The notes beneath the pieces are model-generated. The model worked only from the letters and a program-made list of their open reading frames with translations. It did no database searches and was not told the DNA's origin. Source: JANRKF01 sp964518725 (GTDB lineage Bacteria; Pseudomonadota; Alphaproteobacteria; Rickettsiales; SXRF01). From it: a DNA stretch of 64,000 nt. Numbering within the stretch: the stretch's first letter is position 1; each line of letters opens with the position of its first letter. Shown piece by piece: positions 17,619 through 25,921 of this stretch. A program made the position numbers and the translations under genes. The stretch covers positions 11,279-75,278 of the forward strand of contig CAZFKP010000013.1 of NCBI GenBank assembly GCA_964518725.1, written 5' to 3'.

Positions 17619-18197
17619 ATGATGGCCACGGAAGAAACCAACCATCAGCTAAAATTAGATAAGGGATTGGCAAGCTTCTTTGCGCGCCCCGGACTGGATG
17701 GCAATGCTGGAATTCAGGAGGCGTTGACTAAAATCGCCCGCCGCGGCCTGGAGATGTTGGAAATGCAGGTGGGATTAGAAAGCACCGAGGTTCCCACGGT
17801 GGGCACTGGAATGTTTGCAAAACATCCGCGCTTTAGAGGTAAGCTAAAAAATGAGCAACTGCTGCGTATTAACGTGCATCTGGCGCAGTGGGTAGAAGAC
17901 AGCAAGGAGGAGCTTATCTCAGGCTTTCCGCAAACGCTGGAAAAGTATAAAGCGGATTACTTAGTGCCGACCCTTGAACGCTATAAGGTAGTCAGTGGAA
18001 ATGATTTAGAGCCATGTGATGTCGCGGATTATCTGGTGGGGAGTGCCATTAAGATACTGGTCAATACGTTAGGTGAAGACCGCTGCCATGTAACCGACTA
18101 TGATAGCCCGCAACTGCCCACCACCCAGCTTTTGAGGCAACAAATGGATATTATATTCGATACCCCCGCCGTAGATTTCCCGCGTCGTTCAACATGA
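17619..18197 (+). CDS. Unknown protein, 192 residues
   Basis: I do not recognise this protein. It is soluble, mostly helical and slightly acidic, without signal peptide or membrane segment. It has no repeated cysteines or histidines that suggest metal binding. AAGAGGA lies just upstream of two adjacent in-frame ATGs (17619, 17622). The gene follows aspS by six bases, and its last four bases overlap the nitrilase start (ATGA), so it is probably translated within that operon. Confidence 0.65.
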   Translation: MMATEETNHQLKLDKGLASFFARPGLDGNAGIQEALTKIARRGLEMLEMQVGLESTEVPTVGTGMFAKHPRFRGKLKNEQLLRINVHLAQWVEDSKEELISGFPQTLEKYKADYLVPTLERYKVVSGNDLEPCDVADYLVGSAIKILVNTLGEDRCHVTDYDSPQLPTTQLLRQQMDIIFDTPAVDFPRRST

Positions 18198-19003
18198 AAC
18201 TGGCGCTCCTGCAGCTTAACTCCGGTTCCGACATGGCAGAAAATATCGCCATGGTGGAAGGGTTCGTGGTGCAGGCGGTGGGGCAGGGGGCGGAGTTCAT
18301 CGCCACCCCGGAAAATACGTTCCTGATGCAGGAGCCGGGCAGCGAACGCAATAGTTACCCGCAGGATACCCACCCAGGGGTATTGGCCGCCCAAGGTTGG
18401 GCGAAGCACTATGCGGTGTGGATCTTGCTCGGAAGCGTCTTTGTGGCGACGGAAGAAGCCGGTAAAATGTTCAATCGTTCGCTGCTGATTAATCCCCAGG
18501 GGGGTATTGCTGCCACCTACGATAAAATTCATCTGTTCGATGTCGAGGTGGGCGATGGGCAGGTCTATCACGAATCGGCAAAAATTGCGGCGGGAGGCAA
18601 AGCCGTTGTGACGCCATGCGCGGGCGCGGTGCTCGGCATGACGATGTGTTACGATGTGCGTTTCCCGCAGCTTTACCGCATGCTGGCGAAGGCCGGAGCG
18701 CAAATCCTTGCCGTTCCGGCAGCGTTCACGCAGGTTACCGGCGAAGCGCACTGGCATACGCTGCTGCGGGCACGGGCTATCGAAAATGGCTGCTTCGTTA
18801 TTGCCCCGGCACAAACCGGCACGCATCCAGGCAACCGAAAAACCTATGGCCATTCATTGGTGGTGGATCCCTGGGGGGGTATCGTCGCCGATGGCGGAAC
18901 GGAACCGGGGGTGACGATGGTGCAGATCGATCTGGGCGAAGTAAAAAAAACGCGGGCGCGGATTCCCAGTTTGCAGCATGACAGGCCGTTCGATTTCGTG
19001 TAG
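18194..19003 (+). CDS. Carbon-nitrogen hydrolase (nitrilase superfamily, Nit1/omega-amidase-like)
   Basis: Members hydrolyse amide C-N bonds, for example in deaminated glutathione or omega-amides. All three catalytic residues are visible: Glu in FIATPENTFL (about 40), Lys in TYDKIHLFDVEVGDGQ (about 113) and Cys in GMTMCYDVRFPQLYRML (about 152). The 269-residue length is typical. It starts inside the stop of the preceding unknown gene and ends nine bases before marC. Nit1-type repair of deaminated glutathione is the best guess for this clade, but the substrate is not settled by sequence alone. Confidence 0.9.
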   Translation: MKLALLQLNSGSDMAENIAMVEGFVVQAVGQGAEFIATPENTFLMQEPGSERNSYPQDTHPGVLAAQGWAKHYAVWILLGSVFVATEEAGKMFNRSLLINPQGGIAATYDKIHLFDVEVGDGQVYHESAKIAAGGKAVVTPCAGAVLGMTMCYDVRFPQLYRMLAKAGAQILAVPAAFTQVTGEAHWHTLLRARAIENGCFVIAPAQTGTHPGNRKTYGHSLVVDPWGGIVADGGTEPGVTMVQIDLGEVKKTRARIPSLQHDRPFDFV

Positions 19004-19012
19004 CTTGCCGGT

Positions 19013-19645
19013 ATGGATTTAGAATTTATCAAAACTGCGTTCCTGACCTTGTTCGTCGCCGTCGACCCGCCGGGGCTCGCTACGCTGTTTCTGTCGCTCA
19101 CCGCGCATTTGTCGCTGGCACAGCGCAAAAGTGTGGCGTCGCGTGCGGTGGTCATCGCCTGGTGCATCCTTACGGCCTCGGCGCTGGGCGGCAAAGATTT
19201 TCTGGAAATGCTCGGCGTGAGCATTCCGGCCTTCCGTATTGCGGGAGGATTGTTACTATTTTCTATCGCTGCCGAAATGGTGTTCGAGCGCCGCGAGCAA
19301 CGGCGTAGCAACTCGGCGGAAGTGGCGGTGAATGAGCATAAAAGCCTCGCTGCGTTCCCGCTGGCCATGCCGCTCATGGCCGGCCCCGGCGCAATTACTG
19401 CCACTATTTTGCAGGCAAGCCATGCACAGGGCAGTATCATGAACATCGTTGCGCTGATTGGTGTGGTAACGGCAGTGATCGGTTGCTGCTTCATCAGCTT
19501 CAGGCTGGCCAATCACATCGATAAAATTCTAGGCGTGAGCGGCCGCATGATCCTCGCCCGCCTGCTGGGCGTGCTGCTCGCCGCCATCGCTGTGCAGACG
19601 GTGGGGGATGGGGTGTTTGCGTTTATCGCCGCCAAGAATCTTTAG
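19013..19645 (+). CDS. MarC-family integral membrane protein
   Basis: MarC/UPF0056 proteins are six-segment inner-membrane proteins without established function; the early link to multiple antibiotic resistance was not upheld. This 210-residue copy has the family start FLTLFVAVDPPGLATLFLSL and the second-repeat motif FPLAMPLMAGPGAITATIL. It lies nine bases after the nitrilase gene. Its last 23 bases overlap the convergent ubiG gene. Confidence 0.9.
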   Translation: MDLEFIKTAFLTLFVAVDPPGLATLFLSLTAHLSLAQRKSVASRAVVIAWCILTASALGGKDFLEMLGVSIPAFRIAGGLLLFSIAAEMVFERREQRRSNSAEVAVNEHKSLAAFPLAMPLMAGPGAITATILQASHAQGSIMNIVALIGVVTAVIGCCFISFRLANHIDKILGVSGRMILARLLGVLLAAIAVQTVGDGVFAFIAAKNL

Positions 19646-20336
19646 CGTTTATTCCACTAAGCGCGTAATTCACGCTGAGGTCGTTCGTATCCCAGCGCCA
19701 TTTGAAAGTAAGCGGGTTCATCACCATGCCGCGCATATCATCGACGACGACGCCGTGTTTTTCCAGCTCGCGTACCAGCTCATGGGGACGCACGAATTTG
19801 CTCCATGTGTGCGTGCCCTTCGGTAGCCAGCGGAGCACATATTCCGCGCCGATAATGGCGAGCGCATAAGATTTGGCGGTGCGGTTGATCGTAGACATGA
19901 AAATCCGCCCGCCGGGTTTTATCAGCTTGCAGGTGGCGGCAACAAAGGCCGGGATATCGGCCACATGTTCGATGATTTCAAGTGCCAGTACCACGTCGAA
20001 CTGCCCGTCCATCGCTTCGGCGGTCGTACAGCGGTAATCAATGGCAAGCCCTGATTTTTCGGCATGCAGCGCCGCCACCCGGATGTTTTTCTCCGAGGCA
20101 TCGATGGCGGTGACCTGAAACCCCACACGGGCGAGCGGTTCGGCAATCAATCCACCGCCGCAGCCAATGTCGAGCAGTGTCGCCACCATTCCAAGCTGGC
20201 TTTTGATCCATTCAATCCGTAGTGGGTTGATCCGGTGCAGGGGGGCGAATTTCCCCTGTGGATCCCACCATTCGTCGGCAATTGCCGAGAATCGGGCGAT
20301 TTCTTCCGGGTCAACGGTTGTTTTTGCATTTTGCAT
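19623..20336 (-). CDS. ubiG: Ubiquinone O-methyltransferase UbiG
   Basis: UbiG carries out both O-methylation steps of ubiquinone synthesis. The 237-residue protein starts MQNAKTTVDPEEIARFSAIA, with the family motif EWWDPQGKFAPLHRINPLR. The SAM-binding glycine motif is LLDIGCGGGLIAEPLAR, followed by VTAIDASEKNI. I chose the ATG at 20336; the open frame upstream runs into the divergent gene. Its 3' end overlaps marC on the other strand by 23 bases. Confidence 0.95.
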   Translation of the reverse strand: MQNAKTTVDPEEIARFSAIADEWWDPQGKFAPLHRINPLRIEWIKSQLGMVATLLDIGCGGGLIAEPLARVGFQVTAIDASEKNIRVAALHAEKSGLAIDYRCTTAEAMDGQFDVVLALEIIEHVADIPAFVAATCKLIKPGGRIFMSTINRTAKSYALAIIGAEYVLRWLPKGTHTWSKFVRPHELVRELEKHGVVVDDMRGMVMNPLTFKWRWDTNDLSVNYALSGINAKDSWRR

Positions 20337-20341
20337 GAGGG

Positions 20342-20350
20342 TGTTATAAT
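20342..20350 (+). promoter_or_regulatory. Extended -10 promoter for the TPR-GNAT gene
   Basis: TGTTATAAT matches the extended -10 consensus TGnTATAAT exactly and lies 23 bases before the ATG at 20374. A weak -35 (TTTTGC, 17-base spacing) falls in the ubiG 5' coding region. Confidence 0.55.
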
Positions 20351-20373
20351 CTACCGCCAGAAAGAAGGAAAGC

Positions 20374-21168
20374 ATGCTCGATAAAAAAATCGTGGTCGAT
20401 AATATAAACATTGTCATGCGTAAGCTATTCGGCGTAGAGCCGGGCTGGCACCGCGAACTGGATATTGTAAAAAACAACTATGCGCTGGCACGCAGCTACA
20501 TTGCCGCCGGCAAGTATCGTGACGCGCTATTCCGCCTGAAACTCCTGCTGTGGCTTGACCCTAAGCATAAGACCGGGCTGCTTGACCTTGCCCGCACCTA
20601 TATCGCCCTCGACAAGCTCCCGGCGGCAAACAAGGCACTTGCACAGCTGCTGGCGCTCGACGCCCATCACGCCGAAGCCAAGAAGCTTAAAGCCGCGATC
20701 GCCAGCGGCAAGGTAAGCATCGCCCCGGCACTTGAGGTGGCGCAGGAAATGGACGCCAAGCCGCTCCACTTTGTGCATAAGGAATCGTTCCCGCTCTATT
20801 GGAAGGAAAGCGAAATCTCCGATATGCTGATGACCAGCGGCACCCGTGGCTGGCTCGCCCGCATGGGGCAGCCGGTGGGGATGCTCATGACCCGCGCCCA
20901 GTTCGAACAGGCGGAAATCCTGACCATCGCCGTGGTACCGAGCGCCAGGCGCGGTGGCATTGCTGCCCGGCTTATGGCCGAAGCGGAAAAATCGCTGGTC
21001 GCTGAGGGCGTGAAGAAAATCTTCCTCGAAGTGGCGGAAAACAACGCTGCCGCGCTCGCGCTCTACCGGCGAATAGGCTATAGCGAGGTCAGCCGCCGGA
21101 CGGGATATTACAAACAGCCCGACGGTTCATCCATCGATGCGCTTGTCATGAGCAAAGAACTTTTATAA
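20374..21168 (+). CDS. TPR-GNAT fusion: predicted N-acetyltransferase with helical repeat domain
   Basis: Residues about 25-115 form two or three TPR-like helical repeats (NNYALARSYIAAGKYRDALF and LLDLARTYIALDKLPAANKA). From about residue 125 a GNAT acetyltransferase domain follows, with LTIAVVPSARRGGIAARLM, the acetyl-CoA-binding segment, then EVAENNAAALALYRRIGYSE, which resembles RimI. The GNAT half probably modifies a protein or small amine and the TPR half may bind the partner. GAAGGAAAG precedes the start. lysC follows after 12 bases. Confidence 0.8.
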   Translation: MLDKKIVVDNINIVMRKLFGVEPGWHRELDIVKNNYALARSYIAAGKYRDALFRLKLLLWLDPKHKTGLLDLARTYIALDKLPAANKALAQLLALDAHHAEAKKLKAAIASGKVSIAPALEVAQEMDAKPLHFVHKESFPLYWKESEISDMLMTSGTRGWLARMGQPVGMLMTRAQFEQAEILTIAVVPSARRGGIAARLMAEAEKSLVAEGVKKIFLEVAENNAAALALYRRIGYSEVSRRTGYYKQPDGSSIDALVMSKELL

Positions 21169-21180
21169 ACAACATCCCCT

Positions 21181-22407
21181 ATGGCACTTATCGTACAAAA
21201 ATTCGGAGGCACGTCGGTTGCGACCATTGAGCGCATCCGCAATGTTGCCACCAAAGTGAAAAAAGAACTGGATAAGGGCAACCAGGTGGCGGTTGTTGTT
21301 TCTGCCATGGCGGGCGTCACCAACCAGCTGGTTGGCTACGTGCAGGAGCTCTCCCGGCTGGAGAGCGCCATCGCCTGGGAGGAATATGACCAGGTGGTTT
21401 CTTCCGGCGAGCAAATTACCAGCGGGCTGCTTTCCCTCTGCCTCAATGAAATGGAGATTCCGGCGCAGAGCTTCACCGGCTGGCAGATGCCGCTTAAAAC
21501 CGACAAGGCGCATGGCCGCGCCCGGATTGCCTCCATTGATGCCACAAAAATGCACGCGGTGCTCGCTGCTGGAAAAGTGGTGGTGGTCGCGGGCTTTCAG
21601 GGTGTGGATGCGGAGGGAAGGGTGGCAACGCTGGGGCGCGGCGGGTCCGACACTTCGGCGGTGGCGCTGGCGGCCGCGCTTAAGGCTGACCGCTGCGATA
21701 TTTATACCGACGTGGAAGGGGTTTATACCACCGACCCGCGCATTGTGCATGACGCTCGCAAGCTCGATAAAATAGCCTACGAAGAAATGCTGGAGTTGGC
21801 AAGTTTGGGCGCGAAAGTGCTGCAAACGCGCTCAGTGGAAATGGCGATGAACCATCAGGTGGTGGTGCAGGTGCTCACCAGCTTTGAAGATAAACCCGGA
21901 ACGCTGCTTGTCGGCGAGGAGGAAATAGTGGAAAAAAGAAATGTTACGGGCATTGCCTATTCACGCGACGATGCACGGGTTCTCATCACGGCGATTGCCA
22001 ACGTGCCGGGCATGGTGGCCGCGCTGTTTGGCCCGCTGTCGGACGCGGGCATCAATGTCGATATGATCGTGCAGAACATTACCGAAGATGGCAAAGCGAC
22101 CGACATTACCTTCACCGTGCCGAACGTTGATTTGGAGCGCGCGCTGGCGGTGGTCGAAAAAATCAAGCCCGTGCTCAAGTACAAATCGGTGCTGGCGGAT
22201 AAGAATGTAGCCAAAGTCTCGGTGGTGGGTGTTGGTATGCGCTCGCATGCCGGTGTCGCGCAGACGATGTTTAAGGCGCTGGCAGAAAAAAACATCAACA
22301 TCCTCGTCATCTCCACCTCGGAAATCAAAATCAGTGTGCTGATTGCCGAGGAGTATATGGAACTGGCCGTGCGGGCGCTGCACGCCGCCTTTGAACTTGA
22401 GAAATAG
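21181..22407 (+). CDS. lysC: Aspartate kinase
   Basis: Aspartokinase phosphorylates L-aspartate, the first step towards lysine, threonine, methionine and diaminopimelate. The 408-residue protein has the kinase start ALIVQKFGGTSVATIERI, VATLGRGGSDTSAVALAAAL in the catalytic domain, and two C-terminal ACT domains (from about residue 265), which normally mediate feedback inhibition by lysine and/or threonine. The second ACT region contains SEIKISVLI, as in beta-type aspartokinases. asd, the next enzyme of the pathway, is about 16 kb downstream on the other strand. Confidence 0.97.
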   Translation: MALIVQKFGGTSVATIERIRNVATKVKKELDKGNQVAVVVSAMAGVTNQLVGYVQELSRLESAIAWEEYDQVVSSGEQITSGLLSLCLNEMEIPAQSFTGWQMPLKTDKAHGRARIASIDATKMHAVLAAGKVVVVAGFQGVDAEGRVATLGRGGSDTSAVALAAALKADRCDIYTDVEGVYTTDPRIVHDARKLDKIAYEEMLELASLGAKVLQTRSVEMAMNHQVVVQVLTSFEDKPGTLLVGEEEIVEKRNVTGIAYSRDDARVLITAIANVPGMVAALFGPLSDAGINVDMIVQNITEDGKATDITFTVPNVDLERALAVVEKIKPVLKYKSVLADKNVAKVSVVGVGMRSHAGVAQTMFKALAEKNINILVISTSEIKISVLIAEEYMELAVRALHAAFELEK

Positions 22408-22413
22408 GGGGGC

Positions 22414-22902
22414 ATGTTGACGTCTGATGCCATAGAAAAACTATGGATTTTGGCCGACAAGTTAAGGCCGCTGGTCGAGCACATGGTGGCAGAGCCCGGC
22501 AGTAGATTAACGGGTACGATGTCTGCTTTACTTTCTCAGGATACAGGGGAAGCGCGCAGTGGCATGGCGATCATATTTCTTCAGGCGGCGAAAAATCATA
22601 CGGTTGGTGCTAATCTGGAATCAGAATTTAAGTCGACCGGCTATACCCCTCGCCAGATCGCTGAGGAAGCGCTGGCGGTTTTGAATACCGCCTCGCCAGA
22701 AACTATTCGTTGGGCAATGGTTGAATCTGAAACCCCCGTTTCCAAAAGATACAATCTACACACCGTCGGTAATGGGCTTGATGATCTGGACGAGGTGGCG
22801 TGGAAAGAAATGTTGGAAAAAGTTGATCAGCTACTGCAAGATCGCCTGAATGTGACAGATAATACCCCATCACCACCCGCCAAAAGAGGCTGGGCGATGT
22901 AA
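22414..22902 (+). CDS. Unknown protein, 162 residues
   Basis: No family is recognised. The product is soluble, acidic and mostly helical, ending in a proline-rich tail (SPPAKRGWAM). Its start follows a purine-rich stretch (AGGGGGGC) and lies 6 bases after the lysC stop, so it is probably co-transcribed with lysC. It faces the convergent unknown gene at 22917; a small hairpin (ATGCA/TGCAT) lies between the two stops. Confidence 0.6.
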   Translation: MLTSDAIEKLWILADKLRPLVEHMVAEPGSRLTGTMSALLSQDTGEARSGMAIIFLQAAKNHTVGANLESEFKSTGYTPRQIAEEALAVLNTASPETIRWAMVESETPVSKRYNLHTVGNGLDDLDEVAWKEMLEKVDQLLQDRLNVTDNTPSPPAKRGWAM

Positions 22903-22916
22903 ATGCAGAAATTGCA

Positions 22917-23843
22917 TCATCGTTCCGGCGGGCTTGGAACGTCTTCTGTGCCGCGCTCCTCTAATATGCGGCGGGTAGCCGTGCTGGTAGGGTTGGCAGT
23001 AAACCGGCCACCGCCTGTGACGATGGTGGCGGCGGTAGCAGGGTCGTAGGTTGGGTCTTGTTGCTTGCGTAGTATTTCTATCGCCCTCCTGTAACCTAAT
23101 ATTTTCTGTACTGTCTCAAGCGCTCTTTCTGAGGGTTCTTGTCCATCATCCCATGGGTCATCACCGCATATTAGCGCGGCTGTTCCTGCGCGTATTTGCT
23201 GTTCCAGAAGCCGAATCCGGGTTTCATGAGGCGATAGCCTCTCATCCCTCAGTGTGGTCCTCATTTGCAGCAGGGCAACTATCTTACCATCGGCATGCAG
23301 ATATTCTATACCAACCTTCGCGCCAAGCTGAACATCATCCAGCCAGCAGGCGTTGACGGCTTTTCGGGATATCCTCAGCTGATCTTCAGGGGCAAGGCCT
23401 GATAGTTCCGAAGAACCATTCGGCGGCCCTAGGGTGAATCCATCTGAATTTTTATCGATAAGCTTATACACGCGATTCACAGGAAAATCTGCGACCTGCA
23501 CAGGGCTGGAAATGGATTGTATTGATCCATCCTCGCCCATGCTGGCGACGGCGGCAAAGTGAAGGGTTGGGTGCATGCCGCTCAACTCGAATTCCTGGGA
23601 AGGGGGGACGATATGTGGTTCTATAAACCCCCTCAGCGCTTCCGCGCCCGGCGTTTCTGACAAATCAAGAAACCTACGCCTGCTGAGCCAGCCTTTGCCA
23701 CTGATCGTATTTGGTTCCTCTGGAACAATGCACACGCTCTTGCTCGGATTTTCCACATCCAACTGCACAAAGCCATAAATAAACACCTTTTCACCCGACG
23801 CGCCATGCAAAGATTGAGCGGGAGTGGTTAATTCATCAGCCAT
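22917..23843 (-). CDS. Unknown protein, 308 residues
   Basis: I do not recognise this protein. The N-terminal half looks beta-rich, with alternating hydrophobic residues (VFIYGFVQLDVEN, TLHFAAVASMG). The C-terminal part is helical and charged (LSPHETRIRLLEQQIRAG) and ends in a disordered, threonine-rich tail. There is no signal peptide or membrane segment. The start at 23843 (MADELTTP) has AAGGGA five bases upstream and is preferred over an in-frame codon at 23858. It is transcribed divergently from the nitronate-monooxygenase-like gene across an AT-rich 90-base spacer that could hold both promoters. Confidence 0.6.
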   Translation of the reverse strand: MADELTTPAQSLHGASGEKVFIYGFVQLDVENPSKSVCIVPEEPNTISGKGWLSRRRFLDLSETPGAEALRGFIEPHIVPPSQEFELSGMHPTLHFAAVASMGEDGSIQSISSPVQVADFPVNRVYKLIDKNSDGFTLGPPNGSSELSGLAPEDQLRISRKAVNACWLDDVQLGAKVGIEYLHADGKIVALLQMRTTLRDERLSPHETRIRLLEQQIRAGTAALICGDDPWDDGQEPSERALETVQKILGYRRAIEILRKQQDPTYDPATAATIVTGGGRFTANPTSTATRRILEERGTEDVPSPPER

Positions 23844-23933
23844 ATCATTCCCTTGCACAACGGGTTGATTTGATTATGATGCGATCAACCTATAATTAAT
23901 ATGCATCACACGCAATAAAATTAATATATATTT

Positions 23934-24929
23934 ATGAATAATAGGCTTTCTGCCCTCATGGGGCGTGGCACGGAATTTCTCGGCTGCCAATACGCCATCA
24001 TGGGTGGCGCGATGTCGTGGGTTTCGGAGCGGAACCTAGTGGCGGCGCTTTCCAACGCCGGGGCATTCGGGGTGATTGCCGCTTCTTCCATGCCGCCGGA
24101 ATTACTCGACAAGGAAATCATCGAGACAAAAAAACTGACGCAAAAGCCCTTCGGCGTCAACCTCATCATCATGCACCCGCAGCTGGAGGAATTGGTGGCG
24201 GTGTGCCTTCGTCAGAATATATCGCACGTGGTGCTCGCCGGGGGTATCCCCAGTGCGGCCACTATCAAAACATTGAAGGACGGCGCCGCGAAGGTCATTT
24301 GCTTTGCCCCGGCGGAGGTGATTGCCCGCAAGCTGATTAAAAGCGGTACGGACGCGCTGGTGATCGAGGGAGCGGAAGCGGGCGGGCATATCGGTCCGGT
24401 ATCCACCTCGGTGCTCGCACAGGAAATCCTGCCGGTGGTGAAGGATGTGCCGGTGTTCGTGGCCGGTGGCATTGGCCGGGGGGAGGCGATGGCAAGCTAC
24501 CTGGAAATGGGCGCTTCCGGCGTGCAGCTTGGCACGCGGTTTGTGTGCGCCACCGAATCCATCGCGCATGCGAATTTCAAGGCGGCGTTCATCAAAGCGG
24601 CGGCGCGCAATGCCATGCCCAGCGTACAGGTGGATCCGGATTTCCCGGTGATCCCCGTGCGCGCTATCGAAAACGCCGCGACCGAAGAGTTCAAACGCGC
24701 CCAGATCGATGCCATCGCAAAGTTCAAAAGCGGTGCACTCGATAAAAAAGAAGCCCAGTTGCAAATTGAGCATTTCTGGGCCGGGGCGCTTCGGAAAGCC
24801 GTGATTGACGGCGATTGTGAGCGCGGGTCGCTGATGGCCGGGCAAAGTGTAGGAATGGTCACGAAAATCCAGCCCGCGCAGGAGATTATCGATGAGCTGG
24901 TTGCCCAGGCCGAGGCGTATTTGGGGTGA
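23934..24929 (+). CDS. Nitronate monooxygenase / FabK-like flavin TIM-barrel oxidoreductase
   Basis: The family of FMN TIM-barrel enzymes oxidises nitronates or, for FabK, reduces enoyl-ACP. The protein has 331 residues. Visible motifs are GCQYAIMGGAMSWVSERNL, with substrate-loop residues, the catalytic His in IEGAEAGGHIGPVS, and the FMN-phosphate site FVAGGIGRGEAMASYLEMGA with GVQLGTRFVCATES. The start codon is in an AT-rich stretch without a clear ribosome-binding site. Nitronate monooxygenase is favoured over FabK, but the split cannot be decided by eye. Confidence 0.85.
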   Translation: MNNRLSALMGRGTEFLGCQYAIMGGAMSWVSERNLVAALSNAGAFGVIAASSMPPELLDKEIIETKKLTQKPFGVNLIIMHPQLEELVAVCLRQNISHVVLAGGIPSAATIKTLKDGAAKVICFAPAEVIARKLIKSGTDALVIEGAEAGGHIGPVSTSVLAQEILPVVKDVPVFVAGGIGRGEAMASYLEMGASGVQLGTRFVCATESIAHANFKAAFIKAAARNAMPSVQVDPDFPVIPVRAIENAATEEFKRAQIDAIAKFKSGALDKKEAQLQIEHFWAGALRKAVIDGDCERGSLMAGQSVGMVTKIQPAQEIIDELVAQAEAYLG

Positions 24930-24973
24930 TGCCTGTTGCCAAACCGGTTGAAAACTGATAGCTTTCCCTCCGC

Positions 24974-25921
24974 ATGAAAAAACCGTTCGCGAAAAAAGAA
25001 GCCTCCGCCCGCAAGCATTTGCTCGGTATTGATGGGCTTTCCAAAGCGGAGGCGATGGCGTTTCTGGAACTCGCGCAGAGTTATATTGAGAAAAATCGTG
25101 CCACCGACAAGAAGCATTCCATCCTCAAGGGGCTGACCCTCATCAATTTGTTTTTTGAGAATTCCACGCGCACGCGCACCTCATTCGAGCTGGCGGGAAA
25201 ACGCCTCGGTATGGATGTCATCAACATGTCGGTGTCGACGTCCGCCACCAAAAAAGGCGAAACCCTGATCGACACGGCGATGACGCTGAACGCCATGCAC
25301 CCCGATTTTATCGCAGTGCGCCACGCCGAGTCCGGCGCGCCGCACCTGCTCGCACAGAAGGTCAACTGTTCGGTCATCAACGCCGGGGACGGCTGGCACG
25401 AGCACCCGACACAGGCGCTGCTCGATGCGCTCGCCATCCTCCAACATCGCGGCAAGATCGAAGGGCTGACGGTAGCAATTTGCGGCGACATCCTCCATAG
25501 CCGCGTAGCGCGTTCCAATATCAAATTACTGAAACTGCTCGGCGCCAAGGTGCGGTTGATCGCGCCGCCTACCCTGATGCCCGCTGCGCCCGAATCGTTC
25601 GGAGCTGAAATCTATCACGATATGCGTAAAGGCCTTGCAGGTGTCGACATTATCATGATGCTCCGCCTGCAACTGGAGCGGATGGAGAGTAATTTCGTGC
25701 CGTCGGTGCGCGAATATTTCCACTTCTACGGCCTGGATCACGAAAAGCTTTCCCATGCCATGCCCGACGCGCTCATTATGCATCCTGGCCCCATTAACCG
25801 CGGAGTGGAAATCGATACGCAGCTTGCTGACGACATCAACCGCAGCCTGATCCTCGACCAGGTGGAAATGGGCGTCGCCATCCGCCAGGCAGTATTGGAA
25901 TTGCTGGCCAAACAGCAATGA
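24974..25921 (+). CDS. pyrB: Aspartate carbamoyltransferase catalytic subunit
   Basis: It joins carbamoyl phosphate and aspartate, the committed step of pyrimidine synthesis. The 315-residue protein has the carbamoyl-phosphate motif FFENSTRTRTSFELAGKRLG and the HPTQALLDAL motif. The aspartate-site region MLRLQLERM and HPGPINRGVE are also present. No regulatory PyrI gene is nearby. The last four bases overlap the start of a membrane glycosyltransferase gene, with pyrC and pyrF following. Confidence 0.97.
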   Translation: MKKPFAKKEASARKHLLGIDGLSKAEAMAFLELAQSYIEKNRATDKKHSILKGLTLINLFFENSTRTRTSFELAGKRLGMDVINMSVSTSATKKGETLIDTAMTLNAMHPDFIAVRHAESGAPHLLAQKVNCSVINAGDGWHEHPTQALLDALAILQHRGKIEGLTVAICGDILHSRVARSNIKLLKLLGAKVRLIAPPTLMPAAPESFGAEIYHDMRKGLAGVDIIMMLRLQLERMESNFVPSVREYFHFYGLDHEKLSHAMPDALIMHPGPINRGVEIDTQLADDINRSLILDQVEMGVAIRQAVLELLAKQQ

